Of a DNA stretch of 64,000 bases, positions 9,982 to 18,916 are shown piece after piece. A model generated the notes under the pieces. The model saw only the letters and a program-made list of their open reading frames with translations, had not been told where the DNA came from and made no database searches. This stretch comes from Fibrobacterota bacterium. Lineage in GTDB: Bacteria; Fibrobacterota; Chitinivibrionia; Chitinivibrionales; Chitinispirillaceae. The translations under genes were made by a program, and so were the position numbers. Within the stretch, counting starts at the first letter, position 1; each line of letters opens with the position of its first letter. The stretch lies in the NCBI GenBank assembly GCA_023412475.1, contig JAEYNR010000059.1, positions 1 through 64,000 of the forward strand. The letters are read 5' to 3'.

Positions 9982-11727
9982 CTACTTCTGATACTCCGGA
10001 CGTTCAATGTAAGAAGTATGAAGCAGGTGGTGTGCTTTCTCACTGTGAGGCTCGCCAAGGAACTCATCATAGAGTTTCTTGACAAATAGATTCTCATGAG
10101 AGTAGCGCAGTGTGCAGGCCTCATCTTCACTATAGAGACCCTCAGAACGGGCTATCCTGATCTCATCGGTTACTCCATAAGGTTGACCTCCGCCACCTAC
10201 ACAACCACCCGGACAAGCCATAACTTCAATAAAGTGATAAGGAAGCTCTCTACCCTCCTTTTTGGCCTGCCGTACCTTGTCAAGCACAAACTCCACATTC
10301 TTAAGCCCGTGAGCAACAGCGACTTTCACAGTGATATCACCCACCATGACTGTCCCCTCTTTAACTCCATCAAGCCCGCGAACATTCTCAAACTCCACAC
10401 TCTTAAGCTTTCCACCAGTAATATAGTCGTAAGCCGTGCGAAGCGCAGCCTCCATCACTCCACCAGTCACACCGAAAATCGTAGCCGCACCACTGTATTC
10501 ACCAAGTATGTGATCCGGATCCTCTTCAGGAATATTGGCAAAGTCGATACCGGCCTGCTTTATCATACGAGCCAATTCACGTGTAGTAATCGAGATATCA
10601 ATATCCTGATGTCCCGATGCATACATCTCTTTAGAACGGATAATCTCATACTTTTTGGCAGTACAAGGCATAACAGAAACCATAAACATCTTGCCAGGGT
10701 CAAGCCTCCGTTTTTGTGCATAGTAGGTTTTAGTCAGTGCACCAACCATAGCCTGCGGTGATTTGCATGTGGAAAAGTTGTCTTTAAAGTCACTGTGATA
10801 TTTTTCCATGAAATCTACCCATGCAGGGCAGCAACTGGTGATAAGCGGGAGCATCTCCGGAGCCTGTGTAAACCGATTCACAAACTCAGTAGCTTCCTCG
10901 ACAATAGTAAGGTCTGCACCAAAATTGGTATCAAAAACCGCTTTGAACCCCATGCGTCTGAGAGCAGCATAGATTTTACCTGTAAGATTTGCTCCAGGAG
11001 CGAAACCAAATGCTTCACCCAGTGCAACTCTTACTGCAGGTGCAATCTGAACCGAACAGTAGGTATCGGGACTCTGCAGGGCTTCCCATACTTTCTGAGT
11101 CTCATCATTTTCAAAAATTGCTCCTGTAGGACAATGAGCAGAACACTGACCGCAACGCACACAAGGTGATTCAGACAGAGAGATATCACCAGCAGGAGAG
11201 ATTCGGGTCTCAAAACCACGATCAAGAAATGACAGAGCCCAGACATTCTGGTTCTGCTGACAAACTGTCACACACCGGCCACATGAAACACATTTGCGTG
11301 GCTCCAGTACAATCGTTCCTGTGGATCTGTCAGCCGGAATATCAGGAACTACTTCAGGGAAAGATTCCCGTGTGATTCCAAAATCGGAAGCCAGAGCCTG
11401 AAGCTCACAGGTACCGTTTCTTCCACAGGTCAAACACTCATTGGGATGTTTGGAAAGGATCAGCTCGATTACGGTGCGTCTGACCTCTACTATCTCTGTA
11501 TCATGGGTAGTAACCTCCATGTTTTCTTCGATAGGGGTACAGCAGGCCCGCAGCATTTTATTGGATCCTTTAACCTTTACGATACAGATACCGCAGGAAG
11601 CGGTGGGAGGCAGATCCGGATGCTTACAAAGTGTAGGTATCTTGACATGCACTTTTTCGGCAGCCTCCAGAATGGTCGTGCCATCAGCGACACATACAGA
11701 AATTCCATTTATTTTTGCCTTTATCAT
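9982..11727 (-). CDS. hydA: [FeFe] hydrogenase catalytic subunit HydA
   Basis: Domain order: an N-terminal [2Fe-2S] ferredoxin (Cys 34, 45, 48 and 62), the His-ligated [4Fe-4S] motif HPNECLTCGRNGTC, two CxxCxxCxxxC [4Fe-4S] clusters (CVSCGRCVTVC; CVRCGQCSAHC), then the H-cluster domain. All three H-cluster signatures are intact: TSCCPAW, MPCTAKKYE and EVMACPGGCVGGGGQP. This matches the about 580-residue HydA of trimeric NAD-dependent, electron-bifurcating hydrogenases, which couple H2 to NAD(H) and ferredoxin. Whether it evolves or takes up H2 depends on redox state. It is the last gene of hydC-[2Fe-2S]-hydB-hydA and starts four bases after hydB. No hydE/F/G maturation genes are in the window. 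Confidence 0.95.
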   Translation of the reverse strand: MIKAKINGISVCVADGTTILEAAEKVHVKIPTLCKHPDLPPTASCGICIVKVKGSNKMLRACCTPIEENMEVTTHDTEIVEVRRTVIELILSKHPNECLTCGRNGTCELQALASDFGITRESFPEVVPDIPADRSTGTIVLEPRKCVSCGRCVTVCQQNQNVWALSFLDRGFETRISPAGDISLSESPCVRCGQCSAHCPTGAIFENDETQKVWEALQSPDTYCSVQIAPAVRVALGEAFGFAPGANLTGKIYAALRRMGFKAVFDTNFGADLTIVEEATEFVNRFTQAPEMLPLITSCCPAWVDFMEKYHSDFKDNFSTCKSPQAMVGALTKTYYAQKRRLDPGKMFMVSVMPCTAKKYEIIRSKEMYASGHQDIDISITTRELARMIKQAGIDFANIPEEDPDHILGEYSGAATIFGVTGGVMEAALRTAYDYITGGKLKSVEFENVRGLDGVKEGTVMVGDITVKVAVAHGLKNVEFVLDKVRQAKKEGRELPYHFIEVMACPGGCVGGGGQPYGVTDEIRIARSEGLYSEDEACTLRYSHENLFVKKLYDEFLGEPHSEKAHHLLHTSYIERPEYQK

Positions 11728-11731
11728 ATAA

Positions 11732-13471
11732 TTACACCCTCGCTATCGCTTCAAATTTGCATACATCAAAACATCTTCCGCATTTGATGCACTTGGCCTG
11801 ATCTATTGTATAGCCATTTTGCCGATCACCAGTTATCGCGGAGACAGGACAGTTTTTCATACACAGGCTGCATTTTTTGCATTTCTCAGCATCAACTTCA
11901 TAGTGTGCCAATTTGGTGCATTTACCTGCCCGACATTTCTTCTCATTGACATGCTGCAGATATTCTGATTCGAAATATCTCAATGTAGACAATACCGGAT
12001 TAGGAGCAGTCTGCCCTAAAGCACAAAGTGAAGCTTTCTGCATTCCCTGAGCAATGCGACGCAAGCTGTTGATATCTTCCATCTCAGCTTTTCCATCGGT
12101 TACTTTCTCCAATATTGAAAGCATCTGATAGCCACCGATCCGACAGGGAGCACATTTTCCACAGGATTCATCAACACAGAATTTCAGGTAGAACTTGGAG
12201 ATATCAACCAGACAGTCATCTTCATCCATCACAATCATTCCACCGGAACCCATAATCGAACCCAGCTCCATTAGATGCTCATAGCTTACCGGAGTGTCAA
12301 GATGTTTCTCAGGGATAACCCCTCCCGAAGGTCCTCCGGTCTGAACCGCAATCAGTTCTTTACCACCTGCGATCCCGCCACTGATACCAAAAACAATCTC
12401 TCTTATTGGTGTTCCCATAGCGATCTCAACAAGTCCGGAGTTGGCTACTTTACCGGTAACAGCAAAAACTTTTGTTCCTTTGGATTTCTCTGTACCAATA
12501 GATGAAAACCATTCTGCGCCCCTCTGAAAGATTACTGCAATATTAGCCACGGTTTCAACATTATTGATAATTGTAGGTTTATCCCACAACCCGCGATCGG
12601 ATGGGAAAGGAGGACGAGGCCGTGGTGTTCCACGGGCACCTTCAATAGATGCTAACAGAGCAGTCTCTTCACCACATACAAAAGCGCCAGCACCCAGCCG
12701 GATTTCCAAATCGAAATTAAAAGATGAGCCTAAAATGGATTTGCCAAGAAAGCCTCTATCGTAAGCCTGCTTCAAAGCCTTTTCCACTCGTTTTATAGCC
12801 AGCGGATATTCGGCACGTATGTAGAGGAAACCTTGACTTGCACCGACAGCATAAGCGGCAATGATCATCCCTTCGACGATAGAATGAGGGTCCCCTTCCA
12901 GAACACTTCGATCCATATAAGCACCCGGATCTCCTTCGTCGGCATTACAAACCACATATTTTTCGTTTCCAAAAGAGCTTCTGGCCAGATTCCATTTTAA
13001 CCAGGTAGGAAAACCAGCTCCCCCTCTTCCCCTGAGACCGCTTTTTTTCATTTCTTCAATAACCTGCTCGGGCTTAAGGTCAAGCAGACACTTTGCAACC
13101 GAGACATAACCGCTGCGGCTGATATAATCATCGATGTTTTCGGGGTCAACTACACCACAGTTACGAAGGACGATTCTGGTTTGTATATGCTCATTGCGGT
13201 GAAGAAGATCCTCGATGGGAGTTCCCTGTTTTACAGTCACATTGAGAATCTGTTCTATTTGATTCAACTGCACATTTGCATAAACTATATCAAGTGGAAT
13301 AATCTTTACTACCACACCTTTATTATAAACACCCAGATCCGCAGCCCGCACCACCTCAACATCATTTTCCATGCCCAGATCCCGTGCGGCCTTAATGAAT
13401 TGGGACTGGTAATCTCTGGTGAGGTCACTGCTCAGTCCGGTGTCTTTAATCAGAATAACATTTTTACTCAT
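11732..13471 (-). CDS. hydB: NADH-binding flavoprotein HydB (NuoF-like)
   Basis: The start at 13471 is chosen because GGAGGT lies nine bases upstream; the frame runs further upstream but only through the neighbouring gene. The NuoF-like core shows the nucleotide/FMN region GLRGRGGAGFPTWLKW, GEETALLASIEG and the [4Fe-4S] motif SCGKCAPCRIG. Two extra C-terminal ferredoxin clusters follow (CKKCSLCMKNC; CIKCGRCFDVC). HydB is the diaphorase subunit that exchanges electrons with NAD(H) in HydABC. Oddity: the N-terminal thioredoxin-like domain normally carries four Cys for a [2Fe-2S] cluster, but here residues 1-100 contain none (DTGL replaces a GTGC-type motif; AADLGVY replaces TGCxGxC). Confidence 0.93.
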   Translation of the reverse strand: MSKNVILIKDTGLSSDLTRDYQSQFIKAARDLGMENDVEVVRAADLGVYNKGVVVKIIPLDIVYANVQLNQIEQILNVTVKQGTPIEDLLHRNEHIQTRIVLRNCGVVDPENIDDYISRSGYVSVAKCLLDLKPEQVIEEMKKSGLRGRGGAGFPTWLKWNLARSSFGNEKYVVCNADEGDPGAYMDRSVLEGDPHSIVEGMIIAAYAVGASQGFLYIRAEYPLAIKRVEKALKQAYDRGFLGKSILGSSFNFDLEIRLGAGAFVCGEETALLASIEGARGTPRPRPPFPSDRGLWDKPTIINNVETVANIAVIFQRGAEWFSSIGTEKSKGTKVFAVTGKVANSGLVEIAMGTPIREIVFGISGGIAGGKELIAVQTGGPSGGVIPEKHLDTPVSYEHLMELGSIMGSGGMIVMDEDDCLVDISKFYLKFCVDESCGKCAPCRIGGYQMLSILEKVTDGKAEMEDINSLRRIAQGMQKASLCALGQTAPNPVLSTLRYFESEYLQHVNEKKCRAGKCTKLAHYEVDAEKCKKCSLCMKNCPVSAITGDRQNGYTIDQAKCIKCGRCFDVCKFEAIARV

Positions 13472-13478
13472 AATAAAT

Positions 13479-13829
13479 TTACCTCCTGACCGGCAGATCA
13501 TAAATATGGTCGTTAACCAGACGTTTTCCGCATACATGCTCTTCCATAATACGTAGAGCAGTTTCCTGTTTGACCATTCCATAGGTAACCACAGGAAGTC
13601 CCTCCACATAGACCTCTATTATCGGTTCAGCATAACACATCCCGACACATCCGGCCTTTTTAAGCTCGATTTGCACATCTCTGCGTTTTATCTCTTTTTC
13701 AAGTGTGTCAAAAACACCCTGGGCTCCGGCAGCAATACCACAAGTGCTCATGCCCACTTTAATATAGGAGTTCTGTGGGGGATTTGCCGAAGCAGCCTCC
13801 TGCAGCTCTTTTCTTGTCATTTTACTCAT
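13479..13829 (-). CDS. Thioredoxin-like [2Fe-2S] ferredoxin domain protein
   Basis: A 116-residue stand-alone domain with STCGIAAGA near residue 30 and AGCVGMCYAEP near residue 60. This is the (2Fe-2S) thioredoxin-fold type often encoded between hydC and hydB in hydrogenase operons. Three Cys are visible in the motif positions. It is separated from hydB by seven bases and from hydC by six. It may deliver or hold an Fe-S centre that the cysteine-free N-terminus of HydB cannot; that link is inference. Confidence 0.85.
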   Translation of the reverse strand: MSKMTRKELQEAASANPPQNSYIKVGMSTCGIAAGAQGVFDTLEKEIKRRDVQIELKKAGCVGMCYAEPIIEVYVEGLPVVTYGMVKQETALRIMEEHVCGKRLVNDHIYDLPVRR

Positions 13830-13835
13830 AATTAC

Positions 13836-14312
13836 TCATCCCTCTTTCTTGTATTTAGAAAGAATTGTTGCTACCTCTTCCCTTTTTACTTTTCCATGGA
13901 TTTCCCCATTTACCATCATAACAGGAGCTAATCCGCAACACCCCAGACATCTGACCACATCCAGGTGAAAAAGGCCATCAGGTGTGGTCTGCCCTTCTTT
14001 AACATTAAGCATAGTTTTGACTTCCTCTACCAGCTCCGGCGCACCTTTTAGATAACATGCTGTACCCAGGCAGATAGAGATGGTATACTTTCCAGGTGGA
14101 TCGAGTTTGAAGTAATTATAGAATGTAATCACCTCATAGATCCTGGCCATAGGAATATCCAGGAGTTTGGAGAGCTTCAGAGAGACATCACGGGGTACGT
14201 AGCCATACTGATTCTGTATTTCATGAAGAATCATTATAAGGCTACCTTTTTTTTCACGCCACTTTTCTGCTAAAGCGGCAATATCTTGAGTGGCTGAACC
14301 ATTCTGCACCAT
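13836..14312 (-). CDS. hydC: [2Fe-2S] subunit HydC (NuoE-like)
   Basis: A NuoE-type protein of 158 residues: a helical N-terminal bundle with ILHEIQNQYGYVP and VITFYNYF, then a thioredoxin-like domain with CLGTAC and RCLGCCGLAP, which together provide the four Cys of the [2Fe-2S] cluster. It is the first gene of the minus-strand hydrogenase operon and lies next to the intergenic region shared with rex. HydC passes electrons between HydB and HydA in trimeric enzymes. Confidence 0.93.
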   Translation of the reverse strand: MVQNGSATQDIAALAEKWREKKGSLIMILHEIQNQYGYVPRDVSLKLSKLLDIPMARIYEVITFYNYFKLDPPGKYTISICLGTACYLKGAPELVEEVKTMLNVKEGQTTPDGLFHLDVVRCLGCCGLAPVMMVNGEIHGKVKREEVATILSKYKKEG

Positions 14313-14346
14313 AAAAAAACGTCCCTTCTATGGAGGAAGTCTGTTA

Positions 14347-14475
14347 TTGTGAAAGCAGTCACTTTAGTTGTGCATTTTTCACCTTTTAGAATAATTAATA
14401 TACACCCTTTGCTCACAACTGGCAATACTATCTTGTGACTAATTTAACATTAATCGTCTCGTTTTTGTGAAAGCA
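14347..14475. promoter_or_regulatory. Rex-box-like operator candidates between hydC and rex
   Basis: The clearest site is TTGTGACTAATTTAACAT at 14433-14450. It matches the 18-bp Rex pattern TTGTTAA-N4-TTAACAA at most positions. TTGTGAAAGCA occurs twice, at 14347-14357 and 14465-14475, as half-site-like copies. The position between the hydrogenase operon and rex itself fits NADH-responsive control of both. Binding is not proved. Confidence 0.5.
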
Positions 14476-14655
14476 ACAGCCTTAACTACCCCTCCTTATT
14501 CAAATGCGTGTTATTTTAGGCTAAAATAGCATATACTGTTGTTTAAATGGCTGGTTTATGTGAACTCATGCGCATTAATGTTGACCATCTGTTCTCCATA
14601 CCCTATATTGTACGGCAAGAAACAACGGCCCCATATTGTGAACAGGAGTAATGTT

Positions 14656-15303
14656 ATGGTAACCAATAAAAATGCAATTCTACGTCTTTCCCGATATAAA
14701 AACGCCCTTTACCGGTTTAAAACAATAGGTTTTTTCAAGATCTTTTCCGATTACCTGGCCGATGCAGTCGGAGTTACCAGCGCTCAGGTACGTAAAGACT
14801 TCTCTCTTTTTGGCATTTCCGGAAACAAGCGGGGCGGATACCAGATCGATGCCTTAATTGAGAAGCTCAACGATATACTGGGAAAAAATGAGTTACAGAA
14901 AGTGATTTTAGCCGGAGCTGGGAATCTGGGAGCAGCTCTTATTAAGTATAAAGGTTTTGAAAAAGAGGGGATAAAAATCGTAGCAGCTTTTGACATAGAT
15001 CCCGCCAAGCACAACCCCAAACTTCCGGTACCGGTTTTACCTCTTGAGGAGCTTGAGAGTTTTGTAAAAAGTCATAATACAAAAATCGGAATCATCTGTG
15101 TTCCCGACATTGCCGCTCAACATACTCTTGATATAATGATAAAGGCTGGGATAAATGGTGTATTGAACTTTGCTCCCATACAGCTTAAGACCGCTGAGAA
15201 CTGTATAGTGAGTAATGTAAATCTGGAAACAGAGCTGGAGAACCTGATCTATTTTGTTAATGCTTTACAGAAAACACAAAATGTGCGTATTACTGAGAAC
15301 TGA
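14656..15303 (+). CDS. rex: Redox-sensing transcriptional repressor Rex
   Basis: The ATG at 14656 has AGGAG eight bases upstream and gives 215 residues, the usual Rex length; an in-frame start at 14539 would add 39 unmatched residues. The N-terminal winged helix (AILRLSRYKNALYRF; GVTSAQVRKDFSLFG; KRGGYQIDALI) is followed by a Rossmann domain with GAGNLGAAL and AAFDIDPAK. Rex dimers bind DNA when NAD+ is high and release it when NADH rises. Being divergent from hydC with candidate boxes between, it probably controls the hydrogenase and itself. Confidence 0.95.
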   Translation: MVTNKNAILRLSRYKNALYRFKTIGFFKIFSDYLADAVGVTSAQVRKDFSLFGISGNKRGGYQIDALIEKLNDILGKNELQKVILAGAGNLGAALIKYKGFEKEGIKIVAAFDIDPAKHNPKLPVPVLPLEELESFVKSHNTKIGIICVPDIAAQHTLDIMIKAGINGVLNFAPIQLKTAENCIVSNVNLETELENLIYFVNALQKTQNVRITEN

Positions 15304-15311
15304 AGATAACG

Positions 15312-15347
15312 GTTCAGGGTTCAGAGGTTTTAGCTCTGAACCCTGAA
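15312..15347. terminator. Strong hairpin downstream of rex
   Basis: TTCAGGGTTCAGAG and CTCTGAACCCTGAA form a near-perfect 14-bp stem with an eight-base loop, starting nine bases after the rex stop. No clear T-run follows on either strand, so it may terminate weakly or protect the 3' end of the transcript. Confidence 0.6.
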
Positions 15348-15472
15348 AGTGCGAGATATAATCGCGGTTTTAAAAGGATCTCTTCATTGTAATACCTGAA
15401 TTTTTAATCAAATTATTACTCCGGCGAATGTGTTTATTAAACATTATCAGAACACATTACCTGAAAATAAAA

Positions 15473-16387
15473 TCACCATCGTTTATGTTTGAAAAACAGA
15501 AGAGAAGCGGTCAGGGCCGTTATCGATAAAATCATAACCATTATAAAAGCAGCCGGATTATTCTGCAGCGGAATTTGTACATTCATTGAAAAGACACTGA
15601 CCACAAAGGTAGGAACCATAATAGCTATAGTTATTATGTTAAGTGTTTTCAAAAGACTGTTAAGATTATTACTTACGATGGAGGCACGGGCTCCGGTAAG
15701 ACTTGAAATGATAATTGAGTATATTTCGGTCTGTTTGAGACACTGGTTATTTTCGATCCAGATATCATCGAGAAACTCCTGATTATTTACACTGAAACCA
15801 ATTTTGGCCGCATTGTTTTTCAGCTTTTCGATTAATACTGCATTTGAATGGATAGCGTTGAGGTAGTAAACCAGGCTCTTTTCCAGTGAGAACATGTGAA
15901 CCAGGAATTTATTATCCACCGATGTATTGACTTTCTGCTCCAGCTCATCGGAGACCATGTTTATCACTCGCAAGTGTTGCAGGAAATGGGCTATGGAACG
16001 GTAAATTGTTTTGAGCATCACATCCAGCAGAGAATTTAACTCATAGCTGCTTCTGCCATCAAAAAGCGGCACATCATCATTTATAAGGATTATCATCCTT
16101 TCCTTAAACACAAATATTCCCATAGAGGAAACTTTGAAGAGGAACTGTTCACCGGAAGAGAAATTTCGCGGACGTTTAAAAATAACAGCAAAATGGTTTT
16201 GTTCAAATTCCAGCCTCGAAAGCTCATCAGGATCAAATGCGGAATTGACGGTGTGTTCGTCAAGTTGAAAATTATCGGTCAGATAATCGATTTCATCTTT
16301 ATCTGGACTGATAAAGACCAGAATCCTGGAATCCTTATTTACAGTAGGTACAATCGCTCCGTTTTTGACCTCAAACTTTTTAAGCAT
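15473..16387 (-). CDS. CorA-family divalent metal transporter
   Basis: The ATG at 16387 has AAGG eight bases upstream and gives 304 residues; an earlier in-frame Met at 16423 lacks a site. The long soluble helical N-terminal domain and two C-terminal membrane helices (TIAIMVPTFVVSVFS; AAFIMVMILSITALTASLLFF) ending in Lys/Arg are the CorA architecture. CorA proteins are pentameric Mg2+/Co2+ channels. The signature GMN between the helices reads SMN here (FSMNVQIP), a Gly-to-Ser change in the selectivity motif. The specific metal is therefore uncertain. No operon partner. Confidence 0.85.
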   Translation of the reverse strand: MLKKFEVKNGAIVPTVNKDSRILVFISPDKDEIDYLTDNFQLDEHTVNSAFDPDELSRLEFEQNHFAVIFKRPRNFSSGEQFLFKVSSMGIFVFKERMIILINDDVPLFDGRSSYELNSLLDVMLKTIYRSIAHFLQHLRVINMVSDELEQKVNTSVDNKFLVHMFSLEKSLVYYLNAIHSNAVLIEKLKNNAAKIGFSVNNQEFLDDIWIENNQCLKQTEIYSIIISSLTGARASIVSNNLNSLLKTLNIITIAIMVPTFVVSVFSMNVQIPLQNNPAAFIMVMILSITALTASLLFFKHKRW

Positions 16388-16537
16388 AAAAAACCTTGAA
16401 TTGGCGAAAAAAAACATATTCACAGCATGCAGTAAAAAACGAATGCGATTTTTCCTGCTACCAGATTAAAAGAAATAAAAAATCTGCAACCGCCATAATC
16501 CAAGATCGCGGAGATGGAACTTTTTTGTTTTGGAGGT

Positions 16538-16562
16538 CTGTAAAGCGCAAGCCGCTTTGCAG
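16538..16562. terminator. Hairpin after the DUF2934 gene
   Basis: CTGTAAAGCG pairs with CGCTTTGCAG around a five-base loop, 14 bases beyond the stop of the minus-strand DUF2934 gene. No T-run directly follows, so terminator activity is uncertain. Confidence 0.4.
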
Positions 16563-16575
16563 ATAGCCGATGGCT

Positions 16576-16860
16576 CTACTCCGCTTTCTTTTTGGCTACT
16601 TTCTTTTTAGCAGGCGTTGCAGTTGAAGCCCTGGTACGTTTTGGCTTTGGTGCTTCTGTGGCAGTAGCCTCTTGCTTTTTAGCCGGTGCCGGTTCTTTCT
16701 TTACTTTCTCCGGTTGTTCTTTGGTCTTTGAGAATCTTTGCTCTTCTTTAATCTCTTTTTCAGCCTGATCCCAGTCCTGAATATGGTAACCATGCTGACC
16801 ACCTCGTGCCAGAAACAGTTCATAAGCACGTTTTGCGATTCTTTCCTGGAGAGACTCCAT
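16576..16860 (-). CDS. DUF2934 protein with histone H1-like basic tail
   Basis: The start at 16860 follows GGAGG by eight bases; the longer frame from 16920 has no site. Residues about 5-40 match the small DUF2934 domain (RIAKRAYELFLARGGQHGYH, then DWDQAEKEI). The remaining 50 residues are low complexity, rich in Lys, Ala and Pro and ending in KKKVAKKKAE. Such tails resemble bacterial H1-like nucleoid proteins, so nucleic-acid binding is possible, but that is inference from composition. DUF2934 has no established function. Confidence 0.75.
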   Translation of the reverse strand: MESLQERIAKRAYELFLARGGQHGYHIQDWDQAEKEIKEEQRFSKTKEQPEKVKKEPAPAKKQEATATEAPKPKRTRASTATPAKKKVAKKKAE

Positions 16861-17188
16861 ATACCTGCCTCCTTTTTTTGGTGTTATCCAATTGATGTTC
16901 TTTAAACCTGAATCAGACAATTCTTACGCACCTGGTGGTGTTGTCCAATTCAGTTAAATATGTGATCTGTAGAAATCGGTATTTTATAAGATACTTTAAT
17001 AATACCTGTTACCTTATTTTTTAATTGATAATTATATATTATTGAACCAGTTATTATCAATGCACATCTTCTTTTTTAAATAATCAGACCGTATTCTGAG
17101 TAACTGGCACATTCTTTATTAGGGTATTGGGTTAGAAAAAAAAGTATTTTCCTATCAACGACATTTTTTCACTTTTTCAGAAATTGCT

Positions 17189-18916
17189 ATGAGCCAAAAC
17201 GAAAAAACAATTCAATTTCTTTCGGGAGATGAAGCTCTGGGAAGAGGTGCTTTTGAGGCCGGGCTCAGTGTAGCCTGCGCTTATCCTGGTACTCCCTCCA
17301 CAGAGATACTTCAGTATCTCTCAAAATTCAGTGAAGTCGACTCTCAATGGTCGGTAAACGAGAAGGTTGCTTTCGAAGTAGCTTTAGGGGCTGCCATCGG
17401 AGGCGTTCGCAGCCTCTATGCCTCAAAACATGTAGGTTTAAACGTGGCGATGGATCCACTGATGACCTCTTCATATACCGGAATAAACGCCGGTTTCGTA
17501 ATAGTGGTCTGTGATGATCCCGGGTTGCATTCTTCTCAAAATGAGCAGGACACCCGCTGGGTCAGCATCTATAGCAAACTGCCAATGATCGAACCATCCA
17601 GCCCATCAGAGGCATACCTCTTTATTAAAGAGGCTTTCGAGATCAGCGAACAGTTTGATACACCGGTTCTGTTTCGTATGACAACCAGGGTAGCTCATTC
17701 CAAGGAAGGTGTACAGATCTCAACACACACCGAAATGGATAAAAAAGATCTTCCTATCGACATATCAAAATACGTGATGGTTCCCGGGAATGCTTTCAAG
17801 CGCCATATCCTGGTGGAGAAGCGTATGGAAAAGCTAAGCAAACTCGCCGAAACTACAAGCCTCAACAGTCTTGAAAACGGTACTTCCGGAGCAGGTTTTC
17901 TGACAACCGGAGTTTCCTATCATTACATAAAAGAGATGTATCCGGATGCTTCGGTTTTAAAACTTGGATTCACCTATCCTTTCTGTGACTCTAAGATAAG
18001 GGAATTCTCCCGAGATCTCAAAGAGCTTTATATTGTCGAAGAGCTTGATCCATTCATAGAGGAACACGTCAAAACTCTTGGAATACCATTTAAAACCAAG
18101 GATAACAGTTACCGAATCGGTGAGCTGCAGCCCCAGGATATTACCCGCATAGTTGAGGGGTTGCCACGTATAGAGGTGAAATCAACCGCACGTAAACCTG
18201 TTCTTTGTCGTGGGTGTCCACACAGATTTGTTTTCACAATTTTAAAAAGGCTCAAAGTTACTGTTGCCGGAGATATCGGATGTTACACTCTGGGAGCAAC
18301 TCCTCCGTTATCCGCACTTCACACCTGCGTCTGTATGGGTGCCGGAATTACGATACATGAAGGATTGCGACGTGCACATCCAGATCAAAAAATCATAGGT
18401 GTTATTGGTGATTCGACCTTTATCCATTCAGGAATAACAGGACTGATCAATGCGGTTTACAATAATGTGAAGGGTATTATTATTATTCTGGATAATTCCA
18501 CTACAGCCATGACGGGAGGTCAGAATCACCCGGCTACAGGCCTTACTATCACTAATCAGAAAGCACCCAGACTGCTTCTTGAGGAGATCTGTAAAAGCTG
18601 TGGCGTATCAAATGTAGATATATTGACTCCTTTCAAATTCAAGGAACTGGAATCACTGATACGGCAGAGATTGACAGAGGATGCGCTTTCAGTCATAATC
18701 GCCAGAGAGCCATGCAGGCTGGTAGAGCAAAGGAAGAATCCTGCACCCGAGTATGACCAGGCCAAATGCAAAAAATGCGGTCTCTGTCTTAGTATCGATT
18801 GTCCTGGTGTTATCAAAACCGAAGATGGTTATGTTACAATTGACCAGGAGACATGTACCGGTTGTAATCTCTGTGTAGAAATCTGTTCACCAAAAGCTTT
18901 GAGGCAACATGCGTAA
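17189..18916 (+). CDS. iorA: Indolepyruvate:ferredoxin oxidoreductase, alpha subunit
   Basis: The 575-residue product follows the IorA plan. It has an N-terminal pyrimidine-binding domain (SGDEALGRGAFEAG; CAYPGTPSTEIL), a TPP-binding domain with GDIGCYTLG and GDSTFIHSG...DNSTTAMTGGQNHP, and a C-terminal ferredoxin with two clusters (CKKCGLCLSIDC; CTGCNLCVEIC). The enzyme oxidatively decarboxylates aryl 2-oxoacids from aromatic amino acids to acyl-CoA while reducing ferredoxin; under fermentative conditions the reverse is possible. It overlaps iorB by eight bases, so translation is probably coupled. It gives the cell a reduced-ferredoxin source that could feed the hydrogenase. Confidence 0.94.
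   Translation: MSQNEKTIQFLSGDEALGRGAFEAGLSVACAYPGTPSTEILQYLSKFSEVDSQWSVNEKVAFEVALGAAIGGVRSLYASKHVGLNVAMDPLMTSSYTGINAGFVIVVCDDPGLHSSQNEQDTRWVSIYSKLPMIEPSSPSEAYLFIKEAFEISEQFDTPVLFRMTTRVAHSKEGVQISTHTEMDKKDLPIDISKYVMVPGNAFKRHILVEKRMEKLSKLAETTSLNSLENGTSGAGFLTTGVSYHYIKEMYPDASVLKLGFTYPFCDSKIREFSRDLKELYIVEELDPFIEEHVKTLGIPFKTKDNSYRIGELQPQDITRIVEGLPRIEVKSTARKPVLCRGCPHRFVFTILKRLKVTVAGDIGCYTLGATPPLSALHTCVCMGAGITIHEGLRRAHPDQKIIGVIGDSTFIHSGITGLINAVYNNVKGIIIILDNSTTAMTGGQNHPATGLTITNQKAPRLLLEEICKSCGVSNVDILTPFKFKELESLIRQRLTEDALSVIIAREPCRLVEQRKNPAPEYDQAKCKKCGLCLSIDCPGVIKTEDGYVTIDQETCTGCNLCVEICSPKALRQHA

Noticed and set aside
10096..10761. 221-codon plus-strand frame
   Set aside because: Antisense of hydA, which has all its motifs on the other strand.
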